64,000 nt of DNA, taken from JACVRW01 sp963803245. Its GTDB lineage: Bacteria > Actinomycetota > Thermoleophilia > Solirubrobacterales > Thermoleophilaceae. This document shows positions 8,340 through 17,684 of this stretch, piece by piece. How positions within the stretch are numbered: the stretch's first letter is position 1; every line of letters begins with the position of its first letter. Both the position numbers and the translations under genes were made by a program. The notes beneath the pieces are model-generated. The model saw nothing but the letters and a program-made list of their open reading frames with translations, searched no databases and had not been told where the DNA came from. The stretch covers positions 62,001-126,000 of the forward strand of contig CAWDLI010000001.1 of NCBI GenBank assembly GCA_963803245.1, in the 5' to 3' direction.

Positions 8340-9722
8340 CTACTTGACTACGAGGGTCTCGGCCATCGTCGTCGGGTGGACCAGGCACACCAGCTTGTAG
8401 GTGCCCTTCACCTTCGGCGTGACGGTGTAGGTGCCGCGCTCCTGGCCCCAGTACACGGACGAGAATCCGCGCGGGCCGTTGGCCACGGTGACCGAGTGCG
8501 GCTTCGAGCCCGAGAAGCGCCACGTCACCGGCTGGCCGACCTTCGAGGTGATCCTCCCGGGCCGGAAGAAGTCGTCGCCCACGGTCAGCTCGCCACCGTC
8601 GAAGGCGGCGAACGCACCGGAGGGCTTGGACAGCTGCGGCACCTTGAGCTCGTAGTTCGGCGTGCGGTCGAAGCGCTTGGGCCTGTTGATCTCGACGATG
8701 TCCTTCGGCAGCTTGCCGCACTGCTTCACGGAGTCGTCCTTCACGAACCAGGTGGCCCAGAAGCCCATCGAGGCCACGTGCAGGTTGTGGTTCTCGTGCA
8801 CGGCCGTGCGGCGCAGCACCTCGCCCTGCCTGATCGGGATGCCCCTGTAGCTCGCGTACGCGCCCGTGCCGATCGGTCCCGGCTCGTGCAGGATCGGGCG
8901 GATCGTGTTGTAGACGTGGTTCGCGGGAGCGTGGTAGACGGGCGCCTTGAACAGGCGGCGCTTGCACGTGAGGCTCTGCAGCGTGTGGTACTTCGCGCCG
9001 CCGTGCTGGTGGGAGGACGCCATCAGCAACCGGCCGTTGAACGGCGCGACCCAGTCGCTCTGGTCCACGAAGTTCGAGCCCTTCTTGCCGCCGCCGGGCA
9101 CGTCGTAGGACATGCCGTTCGAGAGCTGGGAGCACTTGCCGATCACGAGCGGCTGCACCGAGGTGCGCTTCTCGGTCGTGTAGTAGACCCGCGTGCGGAC
9201 GTAGAACGACTTCGGCTTCTTGTAGTGGTTCATCACCATGGCGGTGAGGCTCCACCCCGGGGCCTTCCCGTCGCGGTTTTCGTTCCGGATGCCGTACTTG
9301 GCGCGGAAGGCGGGGTTGGTGCCGAGCAGCGGGCCGCCGGTGGGGTGCTCCTCGCCACGTCCGCCGATGAAGCCGGCGCCGCTCCAGCAGCCGCCGGGCG
9401 CCTCGTCCACGCGCCCTGGCGCGAAGTAGAGGAAGTGGTGGACCATCATCTTGGCGATCGGGAGCGGCTTGGCCTTGGGGTTCTTGCTGTCCACGAGCGC
9501 CTGCTCCGCGAAGCCCGTGATGTAGCCGGGGACGGCCGGAGCCTGCTTGCCGTCCGGCTGCAGGTTCACGTGATGCGAGTCGTGCACGTACGGCAGCGAC
9601 TGGATCTTCGGCGAGTAGAGCGTCAGGAGTTTGTCCTTTGCGCTCGCCGCGGGCGCGAACACCGTCGCGCACGCCACCAGGACCGCAAGGCCGAACAGCA
9701 GACTCCGCTTCACTCTCTCCAC
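8340..9722 (-). CDS. Secreted copper-type protein with C-terminal cupredoxin domain
   Basis: A 460-residue exported protein with an N-terminal signal sequence (hydrophobic residues ~8-22, cleavage near AASA-KD). The N-terminal ~350 residues contain HH at ~95-96 (MMVHHFLYF), HQH at ~238-240 and HENH further on, reminiscent of the two copper sites of peptidylglycine-monooxygenase-type folds; this is inference. Residues ~375-460 form a cupredoxin-like domain with KPHSV, then VCLVH and a following Met, matching type-1 copper ligands (His, Cys, His, Met). The GTG at 9722 is preceded by GGAGGGTGGAG; a second GTG three codons later is also possible. An inverted repeat lies ~30 bp upstream. It presumably works outside the membrane. 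Substrate unknown. Confidence 0.7.
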   Translation of the reverse strand: MERVKRSLLFGLAVLVACATVFAPAASAKDKLLTLYSPKIQSLPYVHDSHHVNLQPDGKQAPAVPGYITGFAEQALVDSKNPKAKPLPIAKMMVHHFLYFAPGRVDEAPGGCWSGAGFIGGRGEEHPTGGPLLGTNPAFRAKYGIRNENRDGKAPGWSLTAMVMNHYKKPKSFYVRTRVYYTTEKRTSVQPLVIGKCSQLSNGMSYDVPGGGKKGSNFVDQSDWVAPFNGRLLMASSHQHGGAKYHTLQSLTCKRRLFKAPVYHAPANHVYNTIRPILHEPGPIGTGAYASYRGIPIRQGEVLRRTAVHENHNLHVASMGFWATWFVKDDSVKQCGKLPKDIVEINRPKRFDRTPNYELKVPQLSKPSGAFAAFDGGELTVGDDFFRPGRITSKVGQPVTWRFSGSKPHSVTVANGPRGFSSVYWGQERGTYTVTPKVKGTYKLVCLVHPTTMAETLVVK

Positions 9723-9752
9723 CCTCCGTCGAACTCGCTGAACGCGCAGTTA

Positions 9753-9771
9753 GTTGCAGCGCGACTGCAAC
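9753..9771. promoter_or_regulatory. Inverted repeat upstream of the copper-type protein gene
   Basis: GTTGCAG, five bases, CTGCAAC: a perfect 7-bp inverted repeat with an odd spacer, typical of an operator. It lies 31 bp upstream of the GTG at 9722 and ~33 bp past the stop of the next gene, so it could regulate the secreted copper-type protein. No regulator is identified. Confidence 0.4.
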
Positions 9772-9803
9772 AAAGCCTATGACCCCAGGGGGACGAGCGT
9801 CAA

Positions 9804-10266
9804 CTAGCGCCGGTAGGCGACCCGGCGCCACGAGGGCTCCGGTGAGAGCTCGATGAGCTCGAAGTTGCGTTCCGGCTGTGCGTAGCCGAAGGAGTGGTCG
9901 GTCTCGTTGAAGACCACCTCGAGCTCGCCCTCGAGCACGCGCTGGTCGAGCCACGCGCCGCGGAATACGAGCCGGCGGATCCAGTGGACGAGCGAACGCT
10001 CCGAGGGACCGTGCAGGTCGCCCCAGCAGAGGTTGATGTGCTCCCCGAGCTCGGAGTGCGGCTCGTGCACCTCGCCGTTCACCGCGAGGTTCGACGAGAT
10101 CCTCGCGCTCGTCCAGCCCGAGGGGGCCGTCGACGAAGCCGAGCTTGGTGGCCGCCTGCTCCACGCGCTCGGTGAAATCACGCTCGTTGAACGTGAAGCG
10201 AAGCTCCCCGTACTCGAGCACGTAATCGGAGCCGGACTCGTAGTTTCCGCGTCGGGTCGTGTCCAT
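9804..10266 (-). CDS. Hypothetical protein (frameshifted)
   Basis: A small protein of ~150 aa read from ATG 10266. The first ~50 residues (ESGSDYVLEYGELRFTF, DFTERVEQAATKLGFVDGPL) are in one frame. The remainder (NLAVNGEVHEPHSELGEHINLCWGDLHG ... QPERNFELIELSPEPSW) is in another, with the switch within about 10095-10130. Both parts show codon usage and composition of real coding sequence. The protein is acidic, soluble and without a signal peptide. I do not recognise the family. It lies ~80 bp upstream of the secreted copper-type gene on the same strand, so they may share a transcript. Confidence 0.55.
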
Positions 10267-10333
10267 ATTCAGTGGGGGCCCCGTGGGGCCGGGCAGGCGT
10301 CGCCATCATAGGTCCGATTCCTCCTCGGGGCCT

Positions 10334-10357
10334 GCCCTGCAACCGGGGTTGCAGGGC
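10334..10357. promoter_or_regulatory. Perfect 10-bp hairpin upstream of the response regulator
   Basis: GCCCTGCAAC, loop CGGG, GTTGCAGGGC: a perfect stem 37 bp before the GTG of the response regulator and ~70 bp upstream of the divergent hypothetical gene. It has no U-tract, so it is more likely an operator or leader stem than an intrinsic terminator. It contains the same CTGCAAC/GTTGCAG half-sites as the repeat at 9753, in the opposite order. Confidence 0.4.
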
Positions 10358-10393
10358 GGGGGTGAGTTTTCGGTCAGATTTGCTTGACCCGGC

Positions 10394-11101
10394 GTGGACG
10401 ACGCCCGCTCGATACTGCTGGTGGAGGACGACGAGGCCACCCGCCGCTATCTCGTCGACAACCTCGCCGCCGACGGCTTCCGGGTCTTCGCGGCGGCCGG
10501 CGCGGACGAGGCCCTGCGCGCGATCGAGGCACGCGCGCCGAGCCTGCTGCTGCTCGACCTGACGCTGGAGCACGGCACCGGCCTCGAGCTGCTCGATCGC
10601 GTGCGCGCCGCCGACGGGCTGGCCACGCGCGTCGACCCGCAGCTGCCCGTGATCGTTCTCACCGGCCGGGCGGGGGACGCGGACCGTGTGCGCAGCTTCG
10701 CTCGCGGAGCCGACGACCACGTGTGCAAGCCGTTCCTCTACCCGGAGCTGCTCGCCCGCATCCGCGCCCTGCTCGGGCGCGCCGAGGGGCGCGGCCGACG
10801 CGGGGTGCTGCGGATCGGCGAGCTCACCGTCGATCCGCTCACGCGCGCGGTGAGCCTCGGCGGCGAGCGGGTGAACCTGGCGGCGAAGGAGTTCGCGCTG
10901 CTGCGGGCGCTGGCCGAGGAGCCCACGCGCGTCTACGGCAAGCACGAGCTGCTGCGCGACGTCTGGGGCTACAAGTCGATGGGCAACACGCGCACGCTGG
11001 ACGCGCACGCGTGCCGGCTGCGCAAGAAGCTGCGCGGGTCCTCGCGCAGCTGGGTGCTGAACGTTCGCGGCGTGGGCTACCGGCTGACGGACGCGCTGTG
11101 A
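10394..11101 (+). CDS. OmpR/PhoB-family response regulator
   Basis: A 235-residue two-component regulator. The receiver domain (~5-120) has ILLVEDDEATRR (acidic pocket), the phosphoacceptor Asp in LLLLDLTLEHGTG, the VIVLTGR switch Thr and the Lys in DDHVCKPF. The winged-helix DNA-binding domain (~135-232) has LAAKEFALLRALAEEP, RTLDAHACRLRKKL and VRGVGYRL. It starts at GTG 10394. A histidine-kinase-like gene and a cpaB-like gene follow after a ~195 bp interval that holds a small opposite-strand ORF, suggesting it may control pilus or surface functions. Confidence 0.85.
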   Translation: MDDARSILLVEDDEATRRYLVDNLAADGFRVFAAAGADEALRAIEARAPSLLLLDLTLEHGTGLELLDRVRAADGLATRVDPQLPVIVLTGRAGDADRVRSFARGADDHVCKPFLYPELLARIRALLGRAEGRGRRGVLRIGELTVDPLTRAVSLGGERVNLAAKEFALLRALAEEPTRVYGKHELLRDVWGYKSMGNTRTLDAHACRLRKKLRGSSRSWVLNVRGVGYRLTDAL

Positions 11102-11117
11102 GGCGCTTCGCCGCCGG

Positions 11118-11255
11118 CTACCAGGGTGGCCCGACCATCGGGCGCGGCTTCTTGTCCGGCTCGAGGAATGCGGGGCGATCCTCGGGGCCGACCAGCGGGC
11201 CCACGACCACGGAGAGGAAGAGCAGTACTCCGATGAAGATGAGGACGAATTCCAT
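11118..11255 (-). CDS. Predicted small membrane protein (45 aa)
   Basis: A 45-codon minus-strand ORF between the response regulator and kinase genes. ATG 11255 is followed by one strongly hydrophobic helix (FVLIFIGVLLFLSVVVGPLV, residues ~3-22), then a short polar tail GPEDRPAFLEPDKKPRPM ending in VGPPW. One transmembrane segment with a charged, proline-rich tail is typical of genuine small membrane proteins, and the base composition is locally lower in GC than its neighbours. No family is recognised and no strong ribosome-binding site is obvious. Confidence 0.5.
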   Translation of the reverse strand: MEFVLIFIGVLLFLSVVVGPLVGPEDRPAFLEPDKKPRPMVGPPW

Positions 11256-11296
11256 GGTCTACATCGAGTGTAGTCCTCGCCCGAGGGTTCGAGACG

Positions 11297-11956
11297 ATGG
11301 ATGAAGCGGGCGCTCCGCTGCTCGCGCTGGTCGCGCTCGGCCTCCTGTTCGCACGTATCCAGCGACTGCGCGGGCGCCTCGAGCGGGTGGCCTGCGCGGA
11401 GCACGAGCTGCGCGGAGCGGCCACCGCTCTGGGGCTCGTCTGCCAGAGCTGGCGCCGCGACCCCGGCTCGGGGCCGCCGGTGGACGGGGTGGAGTTCCAG
11501 CTCGACCGGCTCTGTGCGGGGCTGGCCGACCTCGACGTGGCGCGCGGAGGCCGGCGTGCTCCGGCAGGCAGGGCCCCTGTCGACCTGCGCCGCTTCCTCG
11601 ACGCGTCGGTGGCTCCGTGGCGATCGGCCGCCGACGCGGACGGCTCGGCGCCCGCGCTCGAGCTGAGCACCGACCGAGGGCGGCTCGCCCAGGCGCTCGG
11701 GAACCTGCTCGCCAACGCGGCCGAGCACGGCCTCGGCCGGGCCGAGCTGCGCACGCGCGCCATTCCCTCCGGCGTGCGGCTGGAGCTGCGCAACGCTCGC
11801 GGGCCGGCTCGAGCGTCCCGGCCGGGCCGCGGCCGCGGGCTCGCGATCGCGGAGCGGGCCACCCGGGAGCTGGGCGGGAGTCTCCAGGTGAGCGTGGACG
11901 GCGACCAGGTGGTGGCCGCGCTCGAGCTACCAGCCGACGCGCCGCGCGCTGCGTGA
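11297..11956 (+). CDS. Compact sensor histidine kinase-like protein
   Basis: A 219-residue protein: one N-terminal hydrophobic helix (residues ~5-18), a short helical segment with an H-box-like AEHELRGAATALGLV (~35-49), and a GHKL ATPase-like domain with the N-box LGNLLANAAEHG (~132-143) and the G-box RGRGLAIAERATRELGG. There is no extracytoplasmic sensor domain. It probably partners the response regulator upstream. The stop overlaps the GTG of the cpaB-like gene. The short ATP-lid region makes activity uncertain, but N- and G-box residues are present. Confidence 0.7.
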   Translation: MDEAGAPLLALVALGLLFARIQRLRGRLERVACAEHELRGAATALGLVCQSWRRDPGSGPPVDGVEFQLDRLCAGLADLDVARGGRRAPAGRAPVDLRRFLDASVAPWRSAADADGSAPALELSTDRGRLAQALGNLLANAAEHGLGRAELRTRAIPSGVRLELRNARGPARASRPGRGRGLAIAERATRELGGSLQVSVDGDQVVAALELPADAPRAA

Positions 11957-12652
11957 GCGTCCGCCGGCGCGGCTTCCTGCTGGTATCGCTGGCGCTGGCG
12001 TGCGGCGGGCTGGCCGCCTCGCGGGTGCGCGAGATGGAGGGCGAGGTGGAGGCGCGCGTCGGCCCGGCGCTGCCGGTGCTGGTGGTCACGCGCGACGTGC
12101 AGCCCGACACGCGCATCGGTCGCGACGCGCTCAGGGTCGTGCGGGTCCCGGCTCGCTACGTGCCGCCCGACGGGCTCGCGTCCATCCGACGAGGCTGCGG
12201 GCGCCCGCGCCGCCACCGCGCTGCCGCGCGGGAGCTACCTCACGGCGAGCGGGCTGCGCGGCGCGCGCTCCGGCCGGCGCCCCGGTGCGCTCGGTCCGGG
12301 AGAGCGGGCGGTGGACGTGGGGGTCGCGGGCGGGAGCGCTCTGGCGGCCGTCCCGCCGGGCACGCTCGTCGACGTGCTGGTGTCGAGCGAGCCGGGCGGC
12401 GGAGCCGGCCGCACGGTGCTCGCGCTCGAGCGGGTCGAGCTGCTCGCGACCGGGCCGGCCGATGCCGGCCCGGACACCGGTGAGGGCGCGGCTGCCACGG
12501 CCACGGCCCGGGCCACGCTGCGGGTGACCGTGCGCCAGGCCGTCTATCTGGCGGCGGCGGAGAACTACGCGCGCGAGGTGCGCCTGCTGGTGCGACCCCC
12601 GGGCGACCGGGCTCGCGCCGGCGGAACGGTCGTGGGCGCCGGCGACCTGTGA
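11953..12652 (+). CDS. cpaB: CpaB/SAF-domain pilus assembly protein (frameshifted)
   Basis: A membrane-anchored Flp pilus assembly protein of the CpaB/RcpC type. Residues ~1-22 form a signal/membrane segment (RRRGFLLVSLALACGGLAAS). The SAF domain follows (LPVLVVTRDVQPDTRIGRDALRVVRVPARYVPPDGLA), and after a frame change near 12185 comes ALPRGSYLTASGLRG. The C-terminal part (ERAVDVGV, PGTLVDVLVS, RVTVRQAVYLAAAENYAREV) matches CpaB's second half. CpaB acts in the periplasm/cell envelope with the Tad secretin or its functional counterpart. GTG 11953 overlaps the kinase stop. The TadA/B/C genes lie 11 kb away. The product would be ~230 aa. Confidence 0.7.
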
Positions 12653-12653
12653 G

Positions 12654-13337
12654 CTAGACGGGCGCCTCGAGCACGTCCACGCCGCCGTCCGGGCGCCCCA
12701 GCAGCGCGCGCTCCGCCATGCCCAGGAAGAGGCCGTGCTCCACCACGCCGGGCACGCACTCGACGCGCACGTCGAGATGGGCGGGGTCGGCTGCGGTGGG
12801 AATCGCGCAGTCGAGGATCAGGTGCCCCTCGTCCGTCAGGTAGGGCCCCGCGCCGTCCATGCGCAGCTCGGGATCCGGCAGCAGCTCCTCGAGCCGGCGG
12901 CGCGTGTCGGGCCAGCCGAACCGCACGACCTCGACCGGCAGCCGGGTGCGCTCGCCGAGCCGCTCCACCCGCTTCGCCGTCTCGGCGACGACCACGAACC
13001 GGCGCGCCGCCGCGATCACGATCTTCTCCCGCAGCAGCGCCCCGCCGCCGCCCTTGATGAGCCCGAGCCGCGGGTCCACCTCGTCGGCGCCGTCGAGCGC
13101 CAGGTCGAGCGGCGCCCCTCCGTCCAGCTCCACGATCTCGATGCCGGCCGCCGCCGCCAACTCGCGCGTGCGCTCGGAGGCCACGGCCGCGCGAATGCCC
13201 TGGCGCTCGCCCAGTCGCTCGACCACGGCCCACACCGCGCGGCCCGAGCCGAGGCCGATGGTCATGCCGGGCTCCACGAGGGCGGCTGCCGCTTCGGCGG
13301 CCGCCTGGCGGGCGCGCAACTCGCCTTCGGCGCTCAC
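12654..13337 (-). CDS. rpiA: Ribose-5-phosphate isomerase A
   Basis: Interconverts ribose-5-phosphate and ribulose-5-phosphate in the pentose phosphate pathway (cytosol). Signatures: GMTIGLGSGRAVWAVVERL near the N-terminus, DGADEVDPRLGLIKGGGGALLREKIV with the catalytic Asp/Glu/Lys cluster, and RFVVVAETAKRVERLG. The length of 227 aa is normal. The start chosen is GTG 13337 (VSAEGELRARQ); a GTG at 13358 adds seven residues. It is convergent with cpaB and divergent from lon. Confidence 0.9.
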   Translation of the reverse strand: MSAEGELRARQAAAEAAAALVEPGMTIGLGSGRAVWAVVERLGERQGIRAAVASERTRELAAAAGIEIVELDGGAPLDLALDGADEVDPRLGLIKGGGGALLREKIVIAAARRFVVVAETAKRVERLGERTRLPVEVVRFGWPDTRRRLEELLPDPELRMDGAGPYLTDEGHLILDCAIPTAADPAHLDVRVECVPGVVEHGLFLGMAERALLGRPDGGVDVLEAPV

Positions 13338-13408
13338 GCCCGGAGCATCGCAGCCCACGCGGTCGCGCCTGCTTTCGGCCGGACAAGCGTCCGGCTCGCC
13401 GCTAGACT

Positions 13409-13423
13409 CTTACGAAACGTAAG
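13409..13423. promoter_or_regulatory. Palindromic operator candidate before lon
   Basis: CTTACG-AAA-CGTAAG, a perfect 6-bp inverted repeat, sits 37 bp before the lon ATG. A TAGACT hexamer directly upstream (13403-13408) could be a -10 box, which would put the palindrome at the transcription start. It differs from the HspR HAIR and CtsR consensus sequences as I know them, so the regulator is unassigned. Confidence 0.4.
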
Positions 13424-13459
13424 TAGGGGCCATCACCGACCCCGGATGGAGAAAAACTG

Positions 13460-15742
<2,283 letters not shown>

Positions 15743-16492
15743 TCAAATGCTCTGGGTGAGCCCGCCGTCCACGAGCAGCGCGACTCCGGTCACGTAGCTC
15801 GCGGGCTCCGAGCAGAGGAACGCGGCGGCCGCCGCGATCTCCTCCACCCGCCCGAGGCGGCCGCTGGGCACCTGCCCGGTGGCCGCCTCCTCGGCGGCCG
15901 CCAGCGACCCGTAGTTCTCCTTCAGGCGATCGGTCGCGATCCGCCCCGGGAGGAGGGTGTTCACGGTCACGCCGTCGCGGGCCACCTCGCGGGAGAGCTG
16001 CTTGAAGGCGCCGAGCAGCCCGCTGCGGTGCATGGTCGAGAGCATCAGGCCGGGGATCGGCTCGCGTGCGCTGCTGGACGACACGCCCAGGATCCGGCCG
16101 AAGCCGCGTTCGCGCATCCCGGCCATAGCCGGGGTGATCAGCGCGATCGGCGCGAGCACGAGCTGGCGGTAGGCCTCCTCCCACTGCTCGCGGGAGAGCT
16201 CGAGCGAGCTCGCGCTCGGCGGCGGCCCGCCTGTGTTCGTGACGAGCACGTCCAGCGGGCCGAGGTCGGCCTCCACCCGGGCGACCATGGCCGGCGCGCC
16301 GTCCACGTCCCCCGAGTCGTACACGTAGGCGCGTGCGCCGATCTCGCTCGCGGCGCTCTCGATCCGCTCCTTGGAGCGCGAGCTGACCGCCACGCGGGCG
16401 CCCTCGGCGGCAAGCGCGCGGGCAATGCCGAAGCCGATCCCGCGCGAGGCCGCCGTGACCAGCGCCGTCCTGCCCTCGAGGCCGAGGTCCAC
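15743..16492 (-). CDS. SDR-family protein lacking the canonical YxxxK
   Basis: A 249-residue short-chain dehydrogenase/reductase with the cofactor motif TAASRGIGFGIARAL, the NTGG segment (NNAG equivalent) and the C-terminal ASYVTGVALLVDGGLTQ. The FabG-like frame is complete, but the catalytic region reads GVSSSSAREPIPGLMLSTMHRSGLLGAFK: the Tyr-x-x-x-Lys pair is replaced (STMHR). FabG-like homologues with the same replacement exist, with altered or unknown catalysis. It starts at GTG 16492 (GTG GAC CTC) and is convergent with lon, whose stop touches this gene's stop. Confidence 0.8.
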   Translation of the reverse strand: MDLGLEGRTALVTAASRGIGFGIARALAAEGARVAVSSRSKERIESAASEIGARAYVYDSGDVDGAPAMVARVEADLGPLDVLVTNTGGPPPSASSLELSREQWEEAYRQLVLAPIALITPAMAGMRERGFGRILGVSSSSAREPIPGLMLSTMHRSGLLGAFKQLSREVARDGVTVNTLLPGRIATDRLKENYGSLAAAEEAATGQVPSGRLGRVEEIAAAAAFLCSEPASYVTGVALLVDGGLTQSI

Positions 16493-16520
16493 GTCGGTGA
16501 GGCTATCCGGCGGCGCTCGT

Positions 16521-16853
16521 ATGGTCCCCGCGGTGATCGTGCTCAGGCGTCTGCTGCTGCTTCTGATCGTCGGCGGTGTGGCCGGGGTGTGGCTGCGGCG
16601 CAGGCTCGAGCCGCCGTCACCCGAGCTGCCCTACTCGGGACCCGGGCCGCTCGAGATCGAGACGGGGGAGATGAACGTGGTCGCGCTGCCGCTCGAGGAC
16701 GAGCTGGCGCTCGTGGACCCGGCGGAGCCCGAGGTCCGGCGCACGGAGGCCGAGGTCCAGCCCATCGTCCCGCCCGGTGAGGAGTCGGAGGGCGGCCAAG
16801 AGAGCGTGGACATCGTCTCGGTCGTTGACGACCTGCTCGAACCGCCGCGCTAG
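16521..16853 (+). CDS. Small single-pass membrane protein
   Basis: A 110-residue protein from ATG 16521. Residues ~5-22 form a hydrophobic helix (VIVLRRLLLLLIVGGVAGVW) followed by RRR, consistent with an N-out or signal-anchor topology. The rest is acidic, Pro/Glu/Val-rich and probably disordered (EPEVRRTEAEVQPIVPPGEE). No domain is recognised. It is divergent from the SDR gene with a 28 bp gap. A GTG at 16533 is an alternative start. Confidence 0.55.
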   Translation: MVPAVIVLRRLLLLLIVGGVAGVWLRRRLEPPSPELPYSGPGPLEIETGEMNVVALPLEDELALVDPAEPEVRRTEAEVQPIVPPGEESEGGQESVDIVSVVDDLLEPPR

Positions 16854-16944
16854 AGCGGACACGGCGTCACTGCGTAGGGATCCGCACAAGGACGCCGCCG
16901 CACGCGGCCGGTCAATCTGCTTCCATACCTGCCTTCGTAAGTAG

Positions 16945-17096
16945 TCCAAGTCGAATCGCCGAGTTCCGGTCGTCCCGATGACCGGAAGCGGGGGAACCAA
17001 CGCGGCCACCCAGGTCGCCGGGGCGAATCGCCGCGCATCGAGCGGCGTAGCGCACTTTCCAGCGCGAGCCCGTCAGCTCACCTCGTAGGCACCGGA
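16945..17096 (+). ncRNA. Cyclic di-AMP riboswitch (ydaO/yuaA leader)
   Basis: The leader of the rpf-like gene carries the conserved ydaO/yuaA core in order: GGGGGAACCAA (16991-17001), GGGGCGAATC (~17023), a variable hairpin, and the near-invariant CCCGTCAGCTCACCTCGTAGGC (17069-17090). In actinobacteria this RNA binds c-di-AMP and typically precedes cell-wall hydrolase or Rpf genes, as here. TTCCGGTC at 16964-16971 can pair locally with GACCGGAA (16980-16987) or with ACCGGAA at 17091-17097, next to the ribosome-binding site, which suggests a switch in translation. Boundaries are approximate. Confidence 0.85.
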
Positions 17097-17111
17097 AAGG
17101 GGACACAAGAC

Positions 17112-17684
17112 GTGCGAGTGAGAGTCGGTGCCGCATGCCGCCCGTTGGGGGCGGCCACGGTGGTCTTCGTCGCGCTGCTCTGCCTGAGCGGCGGCGCCAT
17201 GGCCGCCGGAAGCGCTGTCGCGCCGTCCAGCGGTGAGGTCGTGCTCGAGCGCGGGGACAGCGGTCCCGCGGTCAAGCGCCTCCAGCGTCGCCTCCGCATC
17301 AGTCCGGCCGACGGGCAGTTCGGAAGGCTCACCGAGCGCGCCGTCAGGCGCTTCCAGCGCCGCAAGGGCCTCACCGCCGACGGCGTGGTGGGTCCGCAGA
17401 CGCGCAGGGCGCTTGGACTCAGGGCAGTGACCAGCTCGGTCGTCGAGACATCGGTGCGGCTGCCACGCGTGCTCCGCCGGATCGCCGAGTGCGAGTCCGG
17501 CGGCGATCCCACGGCCACCTCGCCGGACGGGCGCTATCGCGGCAAGTACCAGTTCACGCGCTCCACCTGGCGTGCGCTCGGCGGCGACGGCGACCCGGCC
17601 GACGCGTCCGAGGCGACCCAGGACCGGATCGCGCTCAAGCTGTACCGGCGCAGCGGCACCACGCCCTGGCCGAGCTGCGCCTAG
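17112..17684 (+). CDS. Resuscitation-promoting-factor-type peptidoglycan hydrolase
   Basis: A 190-residue secreted protein: signal peptide (~1-38, VVFVALLCLSGGAMAAGS), a peptidoglycan-binding PG_binding_1 domain (~48-105, RGDSGPAVKRLQRRL, DGQFGRLTERAVRRFQ), and a C-terminal Rpf transglycosylase-like domain (~118-190, RIAECESGGDP with the catalytic Glu, then RYRGKYQFTRSTWRALGG and TTPWPSCA). It would cleave peptidoglycan glycan strands during regrowth or spore/dormancy exit. The start GTG 17112 is set by GGAAAGGGG at 17094-17102. It is controlled by the c-di-AMP riboswitch upstream. Its stop overlaps the convergent MFS gene. Confidence 0.9.
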   Translation: MRVRVGAACRPLGAATVVFVALLCLSGGAMAAGSAVAPSSGEVVLERGDSGPAVKRLQRRLRISPADGQFGRLTERAVRRFQRRKGLTADGVVGPQTRRALGLRAVTSSVVETSVRLPRVLRRIAECESGGDPTATSPDGRYRGKYQFTRSTWRALGGDGDPADASEATQDRIALKLYRRSGTTPWPSCA

